Shown here: one piece after another, positions 16,723-25,610 of the stretch
Numbering within the stretch: the first letter of the stretch is position 1
Layout: every line of letters starts with the position of its first letter
From: Micromonospora sp. NBC_00389
GTDB taxonomy: Bacteria > Actinomycetota > Actinomycetes > Mycobacteriales > Micromonosporaceae
DNA: 64,000 nt
Assembly (NCBI RefSeq): GCF_036059255.1
Contig: NZ_CP107947.1
Coordinates: forward strand, 6,386,001 to 6,450,000
Direction: 5' to 3'
Notes under the pieces: generated by a model
Seen by the model: only the letters and a program-made list of their open reading frames with translations
Told to the model about the DNA's origin: nothing
Databases searched by the model: none
Made by a program: the position numbers and the translations under genes

Positions 16723-16793
16723 AGCCCGAGATTATCACCAGCGAAGGCTATTGAAATTCCTGCCGTGCTGGGGCAGCATGATCGATAACACCA

Positions 16794-16931
16794 ATGGGCG
16801 TTGGTGAAAACCCTCTGGTGGTTCCCGTGCGGCTCATCGGCGGCGAACTGGCCTACCGGTACGGCGTGCGCGTCGCCGACGAGACCAACCAGGCGCAGGG
16901 CTACAACAGCACAGACAGGGAGAACTCCTGA
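16794..16931 (+). CDS. Small ORF upstream of folE (45 residues)
   Basis: The ATG at 16794 opens a 45-codon frame whose stop overlaps the next ATG (TGATG at 16929-16933). The product has a hydrophobic first half (NPLVVPVRLIGGELAYRYG) and a polar end. The overlapping stop/start and its position between the SufR-like regulator and folE suggest it is translated as part of that transcript. I recognise no family; it could also be the decayed end of a longer gene. Confidence 0.4.
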   Translation: MGVGENPLVVPVRLIGGELAYRYGVRVADETNQAQGYNSTDRENS

Positions 16932-16987
16932 TGGATATCGCCGCACTCGTCACCTGGCTCGCGACCGTCGGCGCGGGAGGTCGCTGA
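16931..16987 (+). pseudogene. Very short ORF, probably the 5' stub of a small membrane-protein gene
   Basis: ATG at 16931 overlaps the previous stop and gives an 18-residue hydrophobic peptide (MDIAALVTWLATVGAGGR). It ends one base before the folE start (TGAGGTG). It resembles the first transmembrane segment of a small membrane protein cut short by deletion. Alternatively it is a coupling peptide that delivers ribosomes to folE. Confidence 0.35.
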
Positions 16988-16988
16988 G

Positions 16989-17585
16989 GTGAGTGCCACC
17001 GCCCTCCGGGTGCAGCACCAGCGTCCCCGCCGCGACCCGGCCGCCGCCGAACGGGCGGCGGCGGAGTTCCTGGCCGCGCTCGGCGTCGACCTCGCCGCCG
17101 ACGGGCTCGCCGACACTCCGGGCCGGATGGCCCGCGCCTACGCCGAGCTGCTCACCCCACGCGAGTTCCAGCTGACCACCTTCGACAACGACGAAGGCTA
17201 CGACGAACTGGTGCTGGCCCGGGCCATCCCGATCCGGTCGGTCTGCGAACATCACCTGCTGCCGTTCGTCGGCGTCGCGCACGTCGGCTACCTGCCCGGC
17301 GAACGCATCCTGGGACTGTCCAAACTGGCCCGGGTGGTCGAACTGTTCGCCCACGGCCCGCAGCTCCAGGAACGCTTGACCAAACAGATCGCCGACTGGC
17401 TGACCAGCCAACTGCGCCCGCGCGGGGTCGGCGTGGTCATCGAAGCCGAACACCTGTGCATGACGCTGCGCGGCGTCCGGGCCGTGGGCAGCAGCACCAT
17501 CACCTCCACCCTGCTCGGCACCCTGCGCGACGACCACCGCTCGCGCGCCGAGTTCTTCACCCTGACCGGGGTCGGCGCCCGCTGA
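16989..17585 (+). CDS. folE: GTP cyclohydrolase I
   Basis: The 198-residue protein carries the family core: SVCEHHLLPFVGVAHVGYLP with the zinc cysteine and the two histidines, LGLSKLARVV, and the second zinc cysteine in AEHLCMTLRG. It converts GTP to 7,8-dihydroneopterin triphosphate, the entry to folate, biopterin and deazapurine pathways. It starts at a GTG (16989) that nearly abuts the preceding tiny ORF. It is not beside other folate genes. The neighbouring ferredoxin reductase and SufR-like regulator suggest a condition-specific second copy, as metal-limited bacteria often keep; this is inference. Confidence 0.93.
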   Translation: MSATALRVQHQRPRRDPAAAERAAAEFLAALGVDLAADGLADTPGRMARAYAELLTPREFQLTTFDNDEGYDELVLARAIPIRSVCEHHLLPFVGVAHVGYLPGERILGLSKLARVVELFAHGPQLQERLTKQIADWLTSQLRPRGVGVVIEAEHLCMTLRGVRAVGSSTITSTLLGTLRDDHRSRAEFFTLTGVGAR

Positions 17586-17613
17586 TCGACGCACCTCGAA
17601 AGGAGCTGGACCG

Positions 17614-18873
17614 ATGTCGAATACCGGCACGTTCGTGATCGTGGGAGCCGGGCTCGCCGGCGCGCGAGCCGCGCAGACGCTGCGGGAGGAGGGCTTCGAC
17701 GGCGGGATCGTCGTCATCGGCGACGAGCCAGAGCGACCGTACGAGCGGCCCCCACTGTCCAAGGGTCTGCTGACCGGCGGCGCCGAAGCCGACAGCGTGT
17801 ACGTGCACGACGCCGGGTGGTACGCAGAGCACGACGTCGACCTGCGCACCGCCGCCCGCGCCGTCGCCGTCGACCGCTCCGACGGAATGGTCCAGTTCGC
17901 CGACGGCCAGCAGATCCGCTACGACAAGCTGCTGCTGGCCACCGGCGCCAGACCCCGCGACCTCGCGGCACCCGGCGTCCACCTGGACGGGGTGCTGCGG
18001 CTGCGCACCCTCGCCGACAGCCGTCGAATCGCCGCGGCGCTGGTCGACGGCGCGCACATCGTGATCGTCGGAGCGGGGTGGATCGGCCTGGAGGTCGCCG
18101 CCGCCGCCCGGCAGCGTGGCGCCACCGTCGACATCGTCGAAACGGCCGCGCTGCCGTTGCGCCGAGTGCTCGGCGACGAGATCGCCCGGGTGTTCGCCAA
18201 CCTGCACCGGGACCACGGCGTCACCTTCCACTTCGACGCCGAGGTCCGCGAGATCCGCGGCACCGGTCGAGTCTCCTCGGTCCTGCTGGCCGACGGAACC
18301 GAGGTGCCCGCCGACGCCGTGGTGGTCGCCGTGGGCGTACGGCCGAACACTGACCTGGCGACAACGGCGGGCCTCACCGTCGAGAACGGAATCGTCGTCG
18401 ACGCGTCCCTGCGCACCGCCGACCCGGAGATCTACGCCGCCGGTGACGTCGCCAACGCCTACCATCCCGTGCTGCGCCGGCGCCTGCGCGTCGAGCACTG
18501 GGCCAACGCACTCCACGGCGGTGCCGCGGCGGCCCGCGCCATGCTGGGACAGCCCGTCAGCTACGACGACCTGCCCTACTTCTACACCGACCAGTACGAC
18601 CTGGGAATGGAGTACGTCGGACACGCCCCGCCCGAGGCGTTCGACCGGGTCGTCGTCCGGGGCGACGTCGCCAAGCGCGAGTTCATCGCCTTTTGGACCG
18701 CTGGCGGGCGGGTGCTCGCCGGCATGAACGTCAACGTGTGGGACGTCGTCCCGTCGATTCGGCGGCTCGTCGCGGCAGCCCAGCCGGTCGACCTCGACCG
18801 ACTGGCCGACCCCGCCGTGCCGCTCGACGAGCTGCAGCCGCCGGTGTCGGCACCCGGGACTCAGATCGGGTAG
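17614..18873 (+). CDS. Ferredoxin reductase-type FAD/NAD(P)H oxidoreductase
   Basis: The 419-residue flavoprotein has the BphA4/rhodocoxin-reductase plan: an N-terminal FAD motif (VGAGLAGARAA, residues 9-19), RPYERPPLSKG, an NAD motif (IVGAGWIGLEVAA, about 150-162), the FAD-binding YAAGDVAN near residue 275, and a C-terminal domain with EHWANALHGG. Such enzymes pass electrons from NADH to a ferredoxin that serves a P450 or dioxygenase. No ferredoxin or oxygenase gene lies beside it. It follows folE by 28 bases with a GAAAGGAG site and is probably co-transcribed with it. Confidence 0.92.
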   Translation: MSNTGTFVIVGAGLAGARAAQTLREEGFDGGIVVIGDEPERPYERPPLSKGLLTGGAEADSVYVHDAGWYAEHDVDLRTAARAVAVDRSDGMVQFADGQQIRYDKLLLATGARPRDLAAPGVHLDGVLRLRTLADSRRIAAALVDGAHIVIVGAGWIGLEVAAAARQRGATVDIVETAALPLRRVLGDEIARVFANLHRDHGVTFHFDAEVREIRGTGRVSSVLLADGTEVPADAVVVAVGVRPNTDLATTAGLTVENGIVVDASLRTADPEIYAAGDVANAYHPVLRRRLRVEHWANALHGGAAAARAMLGQPVSYDDLPYFYTDQYDLGMEYVGHAPPEAFDRVVVRGDVAKREFIAFWTAGGRVLAGMNVNVWDVVPSIRRLVAAAQPVDLDRLADPAVPLDELQPPVSAPGTQIG

Positions 18874-18890
18874 CCGACGTCCCGCCTTGC

Positions 18891-18926
18891 GGAACCGGCC
18901 GACACCCACCGGTGCCGGCCGGTTCC
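18891..18926. terminator. Bidirectional terminator-like hairpin between convergent genes
   Basis: ggaaccggcc (18891-18900) pairs perfectly with ggccggttcc (18917-18926) across a 16-base loop. It lies between the ends of the ferredoxin-reductase and secreted-propeller genes, where both transcripts must stop. Confidence 0.7.
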
Positions 18927-18933
18927 GACGTTA

Positions 18934-20292
18934 CTAGTTGCTGCCTTGGTCGTGTGGAACGGTGACGGTGACGGTGCAGCCAAGCGGCCGTCCGATCTCG
19001 TCGTGGCCGGCATACGTGAGGTGGTACACCCGGTCCCCACCATTCCCGGCTCGTTCGGCCCGCAGCTTGCCACTCGTGTCCGGCGTGCCGATGGCGAAGC
19101 CACTGACGTCCGCGACGTCACCCCCGGTCACCCCGGTCAGGGTGAACGCGTTCGGCCCGAGCACGCCGTCGTGCAGGTCCACGGTGACGTTGACGTCGAC
19201 CAGCTTGTGGTTCGGCGGCCACAGGACCGGTCGATCCGCCGCACAATCGAGCTGCCGTACCGGCAACGGGTTTGCCAGGGTGGCGGTGGCGTGTCCGATG
19301 GTCGCGGTGAGCCGGCCGCCGGCTTCGTAGTACATGTGCGCGGTACGCCCATCGAAGTAGAACGTCGGCGCGGCCGAGCGGCCGAGGTCGGGCGCGGCGG
19401 ACATCGAGTCGTGCACGATGCCGAGGTGGATCTCCTGGTCGAAGTCCTGCCCGACGTCCACCGCGTGCATGTTGCCGTCGGCGGCGTGGTAGATCACCAG
19501 GTTGCGGTCGTTCCAGCGCAGGAAGAACGGTCCCGAGGCGTTCGGGCCTTCGATGCCCTGCGGGGTCACGATCGGGTCGGGCTGCATGGCCCAGGTCCGC
19601 GCGTCGTTGGAGACCGCCCAGCGGATCCGCCGCGACACGGGCCCGGTCGGTCCGGGCAGTGCCGCGGTCGGGTTGTCCATGAAGACCATCAGGTACCGGG
19701 TGCCCAGGCGGGGCACGGACTGCTCGAACACTCGGGCGTAAGAGGTCTCGCCACCGGTCGTGTCGTTCCGGCTGATCGCCGTCCCGCCGTAGCTGAAGTG
19801 GATGCCGTCGTCGGAGGTCGCGTACCGGGTGATGGAGTTCTCGCCGTGGAAGTAGAGGAAGAGCTTGCCCTCGCCCTCGATCCACACCGCGTGCGGCGAG
19901 GAGATGTGGCTGACCGTCGCGTAGTACGGCAGCCAGGTGTTGCTGATCAGGGGGTTGGCGACGTACTCGGTCCACGGACCGTTGATCGAGTCGGAGTACG
20001 CGAGGGCGATCCCGCCGGGACGCTCGTGCGGCGCGTAGTACAGGTAGTAGGTGCCGAGCGGGTTGGGGAAGTAGTCGGCGGCCCGGATGACGCTCGGGAA
20101 GATGAACTCGTTCGTCGGGTTGTAGGCGAGGGTGCCCTTGTCGAACGCGGTGCCCTGGTAGGTGAACTGGGGGAAGTCGAGCTGGGGTTCGGCGGCTGCT
20201 GGCTGGGCGCCGGCCACGGCGGCGACGAGCAGGCCGGCACTGGCGGCCGCCAGGACAGCGCGTCGGGACGACGGGGCGGATGGTCTCGTCAT
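18934..20292 (-). CDS. Tat-secreted five-bladed beta-propeller protein, glycosidase-like (GH43/GH117-type)
   Basis: The 452-residue protein starts with a twin-arginine signal (SSRRAVLAAASAGLL, residues 8-22). A beta-propeller follows, rich in aromatic strands such as YYLYYAPHERPGGIALAYSDS, DDGIHFSYGG and RYLMVFMDNP, the repetitive style of GH43/GH62/GH117 and related sugar-binding propellers. A separate C-terminal beta domain (about residues 350-452, LWPPNHKLVDVNV) looks like an Ig/HYR-type module. Exact activity cannot be read; a glycosidase or glycan-binding role is likely. It is divergent from the LacI operon, with the operators in between. It is therefore the probable extracellular first step of that pathway. 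Confidence 0.8.
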   Translation of the reverse strand: MTRPSAPSSRRAVLAAASAGLLVAAVAGAQPAAAEPQLDFPQFTYQGTAFDKGTLAYNPTNEFIFPSVIRAADYFPNPLGTYYLYYAPHERPGGIALAYSDSINGPWTEYVANPLISNTWLPYYATVSHISSPHAVWIEGEGKLFLYFHGENSITRYATSDDGIHFSYGGTAISRNDTTGGETSYARVFEQSVPRLGTRYLMVFMDNPTAALPGPTGPVSRRIRWAVSNDARTWAMQPDPIVTPQGIEGPNASGPFFLRWNDRNLVIYHAADGNMHAVDVGQDFDQEIHLGIVHDSMSAAPDLGRSAAPTFYFDGRTAHMYYEAGGRLTATIGHATATLANPLPVRQLDCAADRPVLWPPNHKLVDVNVTVDLHDGVLGPNAFTLTGVTGGDVADVSGFAIGTPDTSGKLRAERAGNGGDRVYHLTYAGHDEIGRPLGCTVTVTVPHDQGSN

Positions 20293-20398
20293 GCGGCTTC
20301 CTCTTCGGTCGGTCGGATCGGCGGCGCAAGCGGCGCAGGGTGACGCTCAGTTAGTACACAGGGGACATCGATCGGCGGGTGCCCCCTGGCACCGCCGA

Positions 20399-20414
20399 GC
20401 TAATACGTATTAGC
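20399..20414. promoter_or_regulatory. LacI-type operator, copy 1
   Basis: gctaatacgtattagc is a perfect 16-base palindrome with the central CG typical of LacI/GalR operators. It lies about 107 bases upstream of the secreted-propeller gene. Confidence 0.85.
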
Positions 20415-20521
20415 ATCTATGTTCCTCGAATGTTGCGCGCTCGGCGGCGTTTCTGTCAAGAGGCGGTTCGGCACCCCGCCGATCCACCCGGGCCACACGC
20501 CAACCCGCCGGGGGCCCGACC

Positions 20522-20537
20522 GCTAATGCGCATTACT
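20522..20537. promoter_or_regulatory. LacI-type operator, copy 2
   Basis: gctaatgcgcattact differs from the perfect palindrome gctaatgcgcattagc only at its last bases. It is the weakest of the three sites and sits between the other two. Confidence 0.75.
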
Positions 20538-20621
20538 CCAGCGGATTTACCGCGCCGAAATCTTGCGGCCACCTCTTGACACACGCCGGTCCACCCGCCA
20601 GGCTCCTCCCCAACACCGAGC

Positions 20622-20637
20622 GCTAATACGCATTAGC
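20622..20637. promoter_or_regulatory. LacI-type operator, copy 3
   Basis: gctaatacgcattagc matches the same consensus with one central asymmetry. It lies 19 bases before the lacI-type start codon, so the regulator almost certainly represses its own operon. Confidence 0.85.
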
Positions 20638-20656
20638 CGCACCGGAAGGACCCGAC

Positions 20657-21703
20657 GTGACCGCTCCCCCCCGACGCGTCACCCAGCGTGACATCGCGCG
20701 GATGGCCGGTGTCAGTCAGGCGACGGTGTCGCTGGTGCTCAACAATCGGACCGACGCCGAGGTCCGCATCGCCGCGGAGACCCGGGACCGGGTGTTGCGG
20801 GTCATCGCCGAGACCGGGTACGCCGCCGACCCCGTGGCCCGCCGCCTCGCCTCGCGGTTCAACCGGATCATCGGCGTCTTCACGTACGAGCCCGCCTTCC
20901 CCAGCGGCAGTCGGGACTTCTTCCACCCGTTCCTGCTGGGTATCGAGGAGTACGCCGAGCGGGTCGGCTGCGACCTGCTGCTGCTCACCAGCGCACCGGT
21001 GGTGGACGGCCGGCGACGCATCTTCCACCAGGACAACCGGCTGCGTCTGGCCGACGGGTGCCTCCTGCTCGGGCGCGAGATCGACGGCGCGGAGCTGCAC
21101 CGGCTCAACCGTGACGGATATCCGTACGTCGCCGTCGGGCGCCGCGACGACGCCGGCGGGCCGGTCCCCTACGTCGGCGCCGACTACGCCTCGGCGGTGG
21201 CCCAGCTCGTCGAGGGGGCGCTGCGGCGCGGTCACCGCCGCCTGACGTACGTGAGCATGGGCACCACCGCGGAATCCTCCGAAGACCGGCTCCGTGGCTT
21301 CCGCGCCACCGCGACGACTGCGGAGAGTGCCGGGCAGATGTCAGCGCAGGCCGGGGAGGCCGACACGACCGTCGACACCCTGCTGGCCGACGGAACCACC
21401 GCCGTCTTCGTGGAGGACTTCGCCACGGCGGTCGCGCTGGAGTCGGCCGCCCGTCGGCGCGGCCTGACCGTGCCCGGCGACCTGTCGATCGTGACCCTCG
21501 GCGACCCGACGTCCCCGGTCCCCACCGACATCGCGTTCACCGGGTTCCGCATCCCCCGCGAGGAGATGGGCCGACAGTCGGTCGAGGTGTTGACCGGCGT
21601 CATCGATGGCAGCGCAGCCGGCCTCCAGCAACGACTTCTCGCCTGCGAACTCGTCGAGGGCATCACCCTCGGCACCCCTGATCGGGCGGTCGACCGACGC
21701 TGA
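20657..21703 (+). CDS. LacI-family transcriptional regulator
   Basis: The 348-residue regulator has a LacI helix-turn-helix at residues 8-30 (TQRDIARMAGVSQATVSLVL). A hinge helix (DPVARRLASRFNRIIGVFT) and a periplasmic-binding-protein-like sugar domain follow. Three matching 16-base palindromes lie upstream, spread over 240 bases, so DNA looping is plausible. It heads the operon that encodes a FAD enzyme, sugar ABC transporter, kinase, epimerase and DUF4127 protein, and faces the secreted propeller gene. The inducer is presumably a sugar or sugar phosphate made in this pathway. Confidence 0.93.
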   Translation: MTAPPRRVTQRDIARMAGVSQATVSLVLNNRTDAEVRIAAETRDRVLRVIAETGYAADPVARRLASRFNRIIGVFTYEPAFPSGSRDFFHPFLLGIEEYAERVGCDLLLLTSAPVVDGRRRIFHQDNRLRLADGCLLLGREIDGAELHRLNRDGYPYVAVGRRDDAGGPVPYVGADYASAVAQLVEGALRRGHRRLTYVSMGTTAESSEDRLRGFRATATTAESAGQMSAQAGEADTTVDTLLADGTTAVFVEDFATAVALESAARRRGLTVPGDLSIVTLGDPTSPVPTDIAFTGFRIPREEMGRQSVEVLTGVIDGSAAGLQQRLLACELVEGITLGTPDRAVDRR

Positions 21704-21733
21704 GCGGTCAGCCGCGCAACTGGAAGGAAGCAA

Positions 21734-23338
21734 GTGGTAACCATGCGTACGGACGTCCTCGTCGTCGGGGGCGGACTGGGCGGCGTCGCCGCGGCGCTCG
21801 CCGCGGCCCGGTCCGGCCGATCCGTCATCCTGACCGAGGAGTTCGACTGGCTCGGCGGGCAACTCACCAGCCAGGCCGTCCCGCCGGACGAACACTCCTG
21901 GATCGAGCAGTTCGGCGCCACCGCCAGCTACCGGGCGCTGCGCAACGGCATCCGCGACTACTACCGTCGCCACTACCCGTTGACCGAACGGTCCCGGGCC
22001 TGGACCGACCTCAACCCCGGTGCGGGTTGGGTGAGCCGGCTCTGCCACGAGCCGCGGGTGGCCGTCGCCGTCCTCGAACAGATGCTCGCCCCGTACCTCG
22101 GTTCGGGCCGGCTGCGGGTGCTGCAGCCTTACCGGCCGGTCGCCGCGGAGACCGACGGGGACCGGGTGACCGGCGTGACGCTGGCGCACCGCGACCGGGA
22201 CGAGCGGATCGACGTGGTCGCGCCGTACGTCCTGGACGCCACCGAGACCGGCGAGTTGCTGCCGCTGACGGGCACCGAGTACGTCACCGGGTTCGAGTCG
22301 CAGGCGATGACCGGTGAGCCGAGCGCCCCGGCCGAGGCCCAGCCGATGAACATGCAGGCGGTGTCCGTCTGCTTCGCCCTCGACCACGTCGACGGCGACC
22401 ACACCATCGACCGCCCCGCGGGGTACGACTTCTGGCGCGACTACAAGCCCGACTTCTGGGGTGACCGGCTGCTGTCCTGGAAGTCGCCACACCCCCGCAC
22501 GCTGGAGATCGTCGAGCGCAGCTTCACCCCCAACCCGGACGACGACCCGCTGAGCGTCAACGCCGATCAACGCGTCAACCCCGGTGACGGCAACCTGTGG
22601 ACGTTCCGGCGGATCGCTGCGCGGCGCAACTTCACCGAAGGCGCGTACGGCAGCGACATCACGCTGGTCAACTGGCCGATGATCGACTACTTCGAGGGTC
22701 CGGTCATCGACGTGCCGAACGCGTCGTGGCACCTGTCCAAGGCCCGCGAGCTGTCGTACTCGGTGCTGTACTGGCTGCAGACGGAGGCGCCCCGGCCGGA
22801 CGGCGGCACCGGCTTCCCGGGACTGCGGCTGCGCGGCGACGTGACCGGCAGCTCGGACGGCCTGGCCCAGGCCCCGTACATCCGCGAGTCCCGCCGGATT
22901 CAGGCCGAGTACACCGTGGCCGAGCAGGACCTGTCCCTGGCGGTCCGGGGCGACCACGGCGCGGTCAGCTACCCGGACGCGGTGGGCGTGGGCATGTACC
23001 GGATCGATCTGCACCCGTCGACCGGCGGCGACAACTACATCGACGTCGGTTCGTGCCCGTTCGAGATCCCGCTCGGCGCGCTGATTCCGCGGCGGATGGA
23101 GAACCTGCTGCCGGCTGGCAAGAACATCGGCACCACCCACGTCACCAACGGCAGCTACCGGCTGCACCCGGTCGAGTGGAACGTCGGCGAGGTCGCCGGC
23201 CTGCTCGCCGACTTCTGTCTGGCGCGGGGCGAGTCCCCGCGTGCGGTCCGCAACACCCCCCGTCTGCTGGCCGATTTCCAGGACCGCCTTACCGCGGCCG
23301 GCGTGGAACAGCGCTGGCCGCGGATCGCGGGCTACTGA
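21734..23338 (+). CDS. FAD-dependent oxidoreductase (FAD_oxidored type, PF12831-like)
   Basis: The 534-residue enzyme starts with a Rossmann FAD motif (VVGGGLGGVAAALAAARSG, about residues 10-28) and FDWLGGQLTSQAVPPDEH. It contains LDATETGELLPL and ends with the second FAD contact (NLLPAGKNIGTTHVTNGSYRLHP). Proteins of this family are often encoded in carbohydrate operons and are presumed to oxidise a sugar or sugar acid; no substrate is firmly known. The GTG at 21734 follows GGAAGGA; an ATG at 21743 is an alternative. It is the first enzyme gene of the LacI operon, 30 bases after the regulator. Confidence 0.85.
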   Translation: MVTMRTDVLVVGGGLGGVAAALAAARSGRSVILTEEFDWLGGQLTSQAVPPDEHSWIEQFGATASYRALRNGIRDYYRRHYPLTERSRAWTDLNPGAGWVSRLCHEPRVAVAVLEQMLAPYLGSGRLRVLQPYRPVAAETDGDRVTGVTLAHRDRDERIDVVAPYVLDATETGELLPLTGTEYVTGFESQAMTGEPSAPAEAQPMNMQAVSVCFALDHVDGDHTIDRPAGYDFWRDYKPDFWGDRLLSWKSPHPRTLEIVERSFTPNPDDDPLSVNADQRVNPGDGNLWTFRRIAARRNFTEGAYGSDITLVNWPMIDYFEGPVIDVPNASWHLSKARELSYSVLYWLQTEAPRPDGGTGFPGLRLRGDVTGSSDGLAQAPYIRESRRIQAEYTVAEQDLSLAVRGDHGAVSYPDAVGVGMYRIDLHPSTGGDNYIDVGSCPFEIPLGALIPRRMENLLPAGKNIGTTHVTNGSYRLHPVEWNVGEVAGLLADFCLARGESPRAVRNTPRLLADFQDRLTAAGVEQRWPRIAGY

Positions 23339-23367
23339 ACACACACACCCCCGGTGAGGAGAAGATT

Positions 23368-24651
23368 GTGAGAGCAGGAAAGGCAATGCGCGGCGTCGCC
23401 GTGGCACTGGCCGGCGCGCTCGCTCTGACCGCTTGCGGCGGCGGCGACGATGCCGGCGACAGCGGCCCGGCGAAGCTGCGGATGACCGTCTGGTCGGCCA
23501 ACGAGGCGCACCTCAAGCTGTTCAACGAGATCGCCGACGAGTACCGCAAGAGCCACCCGGACGTGGCCGAGATCAAGTTCGACCCGCTGCCGTTCGACAC
23601 CTACACCACGACCCTGACCACCCAGATCGCGGGAGGGAACGCGCCCGACCTCGCGTGGGTGTTCGAGAACTCCGCCCCCGACTTCGTCGCCTCGGGCGCG
23701 CTGCTGCCCCTCGACGACACGCTCAAGAAGGCCGAGGGTTACCAGTACGAGGACATCTCCCCCGCCACCCTCAAGCTCTGGCAGAACGACGGGAAGCTGT
23801 ACGCGTACCCCTTCTCCACCTCGCCGTTCGGGGTCTTCGTCAACACCGACATGCTCAAGAAGGCCGGGCAGAAGACCCCGGCCGAGCTGATCGCGGCCGG
23901 TCAGTGGACCTGGGACAACGCCCTGGCCACCGCCGCGGCGACGGCGGCGAACTCCGGCAAGGCCGGCATGGTCATTCGGGACTTCGACTACAAGGGCTGG
24001 GACAACCTGTCCACCTTCTGGACCGGGTGGGGAGCCCAGGCTTGGAGCGAGGACGGCAAGACCTGCGGCTTCAACAGCCCCGAGATGGTCGACGCGATGA
24101 CCACCCTGCACAAGGCCACCTTCACCCAGAAGGCGCTGCCCGGCCCGGGCACGACTGCCGACTTCTTCGCCGGTGACTCGGCCATGACGGTCACCCAGAT
24201 CTCCCGCGCCTCGCTGCTGAAGGACGGCGGCTTCGGGTGGGACCTGGTGCCGCTGCCGACCGGGCCGAAGGGGAACTACGCGGTGGTCGGCCAGGCCGGC
24301 CTCGGGGTGATGAAGAAGAGCCCGCACGCCAAGCAGGCGGCCGACTTCGTGGCCTTCTTCACCAACCCCACGAACTCGGCGAAGCTCGCCCAGTTCTTCC
24401 CGGCGCCCCGCCAGTCGCAGCTGACCGCCGAGACCCTCGCCAAGACGAACCCGAAGCTCAAGCCGGAGCAGCTGCAGAAGGTCGTCATCGACGGCATCAC
24501 CAACGGCGTGGTCAAGCCCAGCCACTCCGGACAGGCCGAGTTGAGCCAGCAGGTCCGCGCCGGCCTCGACCCGCTGTGGCAGCCGAACGCGGACGTCAAG
24601 GCCGTACTCGACGGCGTCTGCACCAAGATCCAGCCGCTGCTGGCGAAGTAA
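23368..24651 (+). CDS. Sugar ABC transporter substrate-binding lipoprotein
   Basis: The 427-residue protein has a lipoprotein signal with lipobox LTAC (Cys23) followed by a glycine/aspartate linker. It continues as a family 1 extracellular solute-binding protein: TVWSANEAHLKLFNEIADEY, a GNAPDLAWVFENSAPDF segment, and a C-terminal TNPTNSAKLAQFFPAPR. It would capture an oligosaccharide or sugar at the membrane surface for the two permeases that follow. The GTG at 23368 is preceded by GAGGAGAAG. The reading frame is open far upstream, but that part overlaps the FAD gene and is not coding. Confidence 0.93.
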   Translation: MRAGKAMRGVAVALAGALALTACGGGDDAGDSGPAKLRMTVWSANEAHLKLFNEIADEYRKSHPDVAEIKFDPLPFDTYTTTLTTQIAGGNAPDLAWVFENSAPDFVASGALLPLDDTLKKAEGYQYEDISPATLKLWQNDGKLYAYPFSTSPFGVFVNTDMLKKAGQKTPAELIAAGQWTWDNALATAAATAANSGKAGMVIRDFDYKGWDNLSTFWTGWGAQAWSEDGKTCGFNSPEMVDAMTTLHKATFTQKALPGPGTTADFFAGDSAMTVTQISRASLLKDGGFGWDLVPLPTGPKGNYAVVGQAGLGVMKKSPHAKQAADFVAFFTNPTNSAKLAQFFPAPRQSQLTAETLAKTNPKLKPEQLQKVVIDGITNGVVKPSHSGQAELSQQVRAGLDPLWQPNADVKAVLDGVCTKIQPLLAK

Positions 24652-24662
24652 GGCCAACGACC

Positions 24663-25610
24663 ATGACCCAGACGGACACCAGGGTGGGCCCGGCTGCTGC
24701 CGGGCCCGCCCCGGGCCCGGCCCGGCCGTTCTGGACCAGCCGCCGCCGGGACCAGCTCGCCGGTTACCTGTTCATCGCCCCGCAACTGCTCGGCAGCATC
24801 GTCTTCGTGATCCTGCCGCTGATCCTCGTGCTCTGGTACAGCCTGCACGAGTGGAACGTGCTCGCCGGGACCTTCGACTTCGTCGGGACCGACAACTACA
24901 AGGCTCTCGCCGATGATCCCAACCTCGGCGCGGTGCTGCGCGCCACCGGGCTGTTCTCGGTCGGCCTGGTGGTGTTCAACCTCGGCCTGGCCTTGCTGCT
25001 GGCCGTCCTGCTCAACCAGAGGCTGCGGGGCACGATCGTGTTCCGCACGCTGTTCTTCTCCCCCGTGGTGGTCTCGCTGGTGGCCTGGACCATCGTCTGG
25101 GGCTTCCTGCTTCAGGACAACGGCGGGGTCAACGGGCTGCTCGACACCGTCGGCGTGGACGGGCCGAACTGGCTGCGCGGCGAGGGCACCGCGATGGTGT
25201 CCGTGATCGTCGTGCAGGTGTTCAAGAACGTCGGCCTGAACATGGTGCTGTTCCTGGCCGCCCTGCAGGGCGTGCCGGCCGAGCTGTACGAGGCCGCGGA
25301 GGTGGACGGCGCGAGCCGGATGCGCCAGTTCTGGCGGATCACCGTACCGCTGATCAGCCCGACGATCCTGCTGACCTCGATCATCACCGTGGTCGGGTCG
25401 CTGCAGGTCTTCGCGCAGATCGCGGTGCTCACCCAGGGCGGACCCGGCACATCGACGACGGTGCTCGTCTACTACCTGTACCAGCAGGCCTTCCAGTTCC
25501 ATCACTTCGGCTACGGCGCCACGCTGTCGATCGTGCTGTTCGCCATCGTGCTCGCCCTCACTGTGCTGCAGTGGCAGATGCGCAAGAGGTGGGTCTTCCA
25601 TGAATCGTGA
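24663..25610 (+). CDS. Sugar ABC transporter permease (MalF-like)
   Basis: The 315-residue membrane protein has six predicted transmembrane segments (first about residues 38-60) and the EAA loop EAAEVDGASRMRQFWRITVP that contacts the ATPase. It begins 11 bases after the binding-protein stop and overlaps the next permease by 11 bases. It forms the import channel with that partner. No ATPase gene is present, so a shared MsiK-type ATPase encoded elsewhere is expected, as is usual in actinobacteria. Confidence 0.94.
   Translation: MTQTDTRVGPAAAGPAPGPARPFWTSRRRDQLAGYLFIAPQLLGSIVFVILPLILVLWYSLHEWNVLAGTFDFVGTDNYKALADDPNLGAVLRATGLFSVGLVVFNLGLALLLAVLLNQRLRGTIVFRTLFFSPVVVSLVAWTIVWGFLLQDNGGVNGLLDTVGVDGPNWLRGEGTAMVSVIVVQVFKNVGLNMVLFLAALQGVPAELYEAAEVDGASRMRQFWRITVPLISPTILLTSIITVVGSLQVFAQIAVLTQGGPGTSTTVLVYYLYQQAFQFHHFGYGATLSIVLFAIVLALTVLQWQMRKRWVFHES

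Noticed and set aside
22597..23367. Upstream extension of the ABC binding-protein frame
   Set aside because: The frame stays open only because of high GC; the lipoprotein signal starts at 23368 with a strong ribosome-binding site.
21341..23407. 688-codon minus-strand frame opposite the FAD oxidoreductase
   Set aside because: Antisense shadow of a well-supported operon gene.
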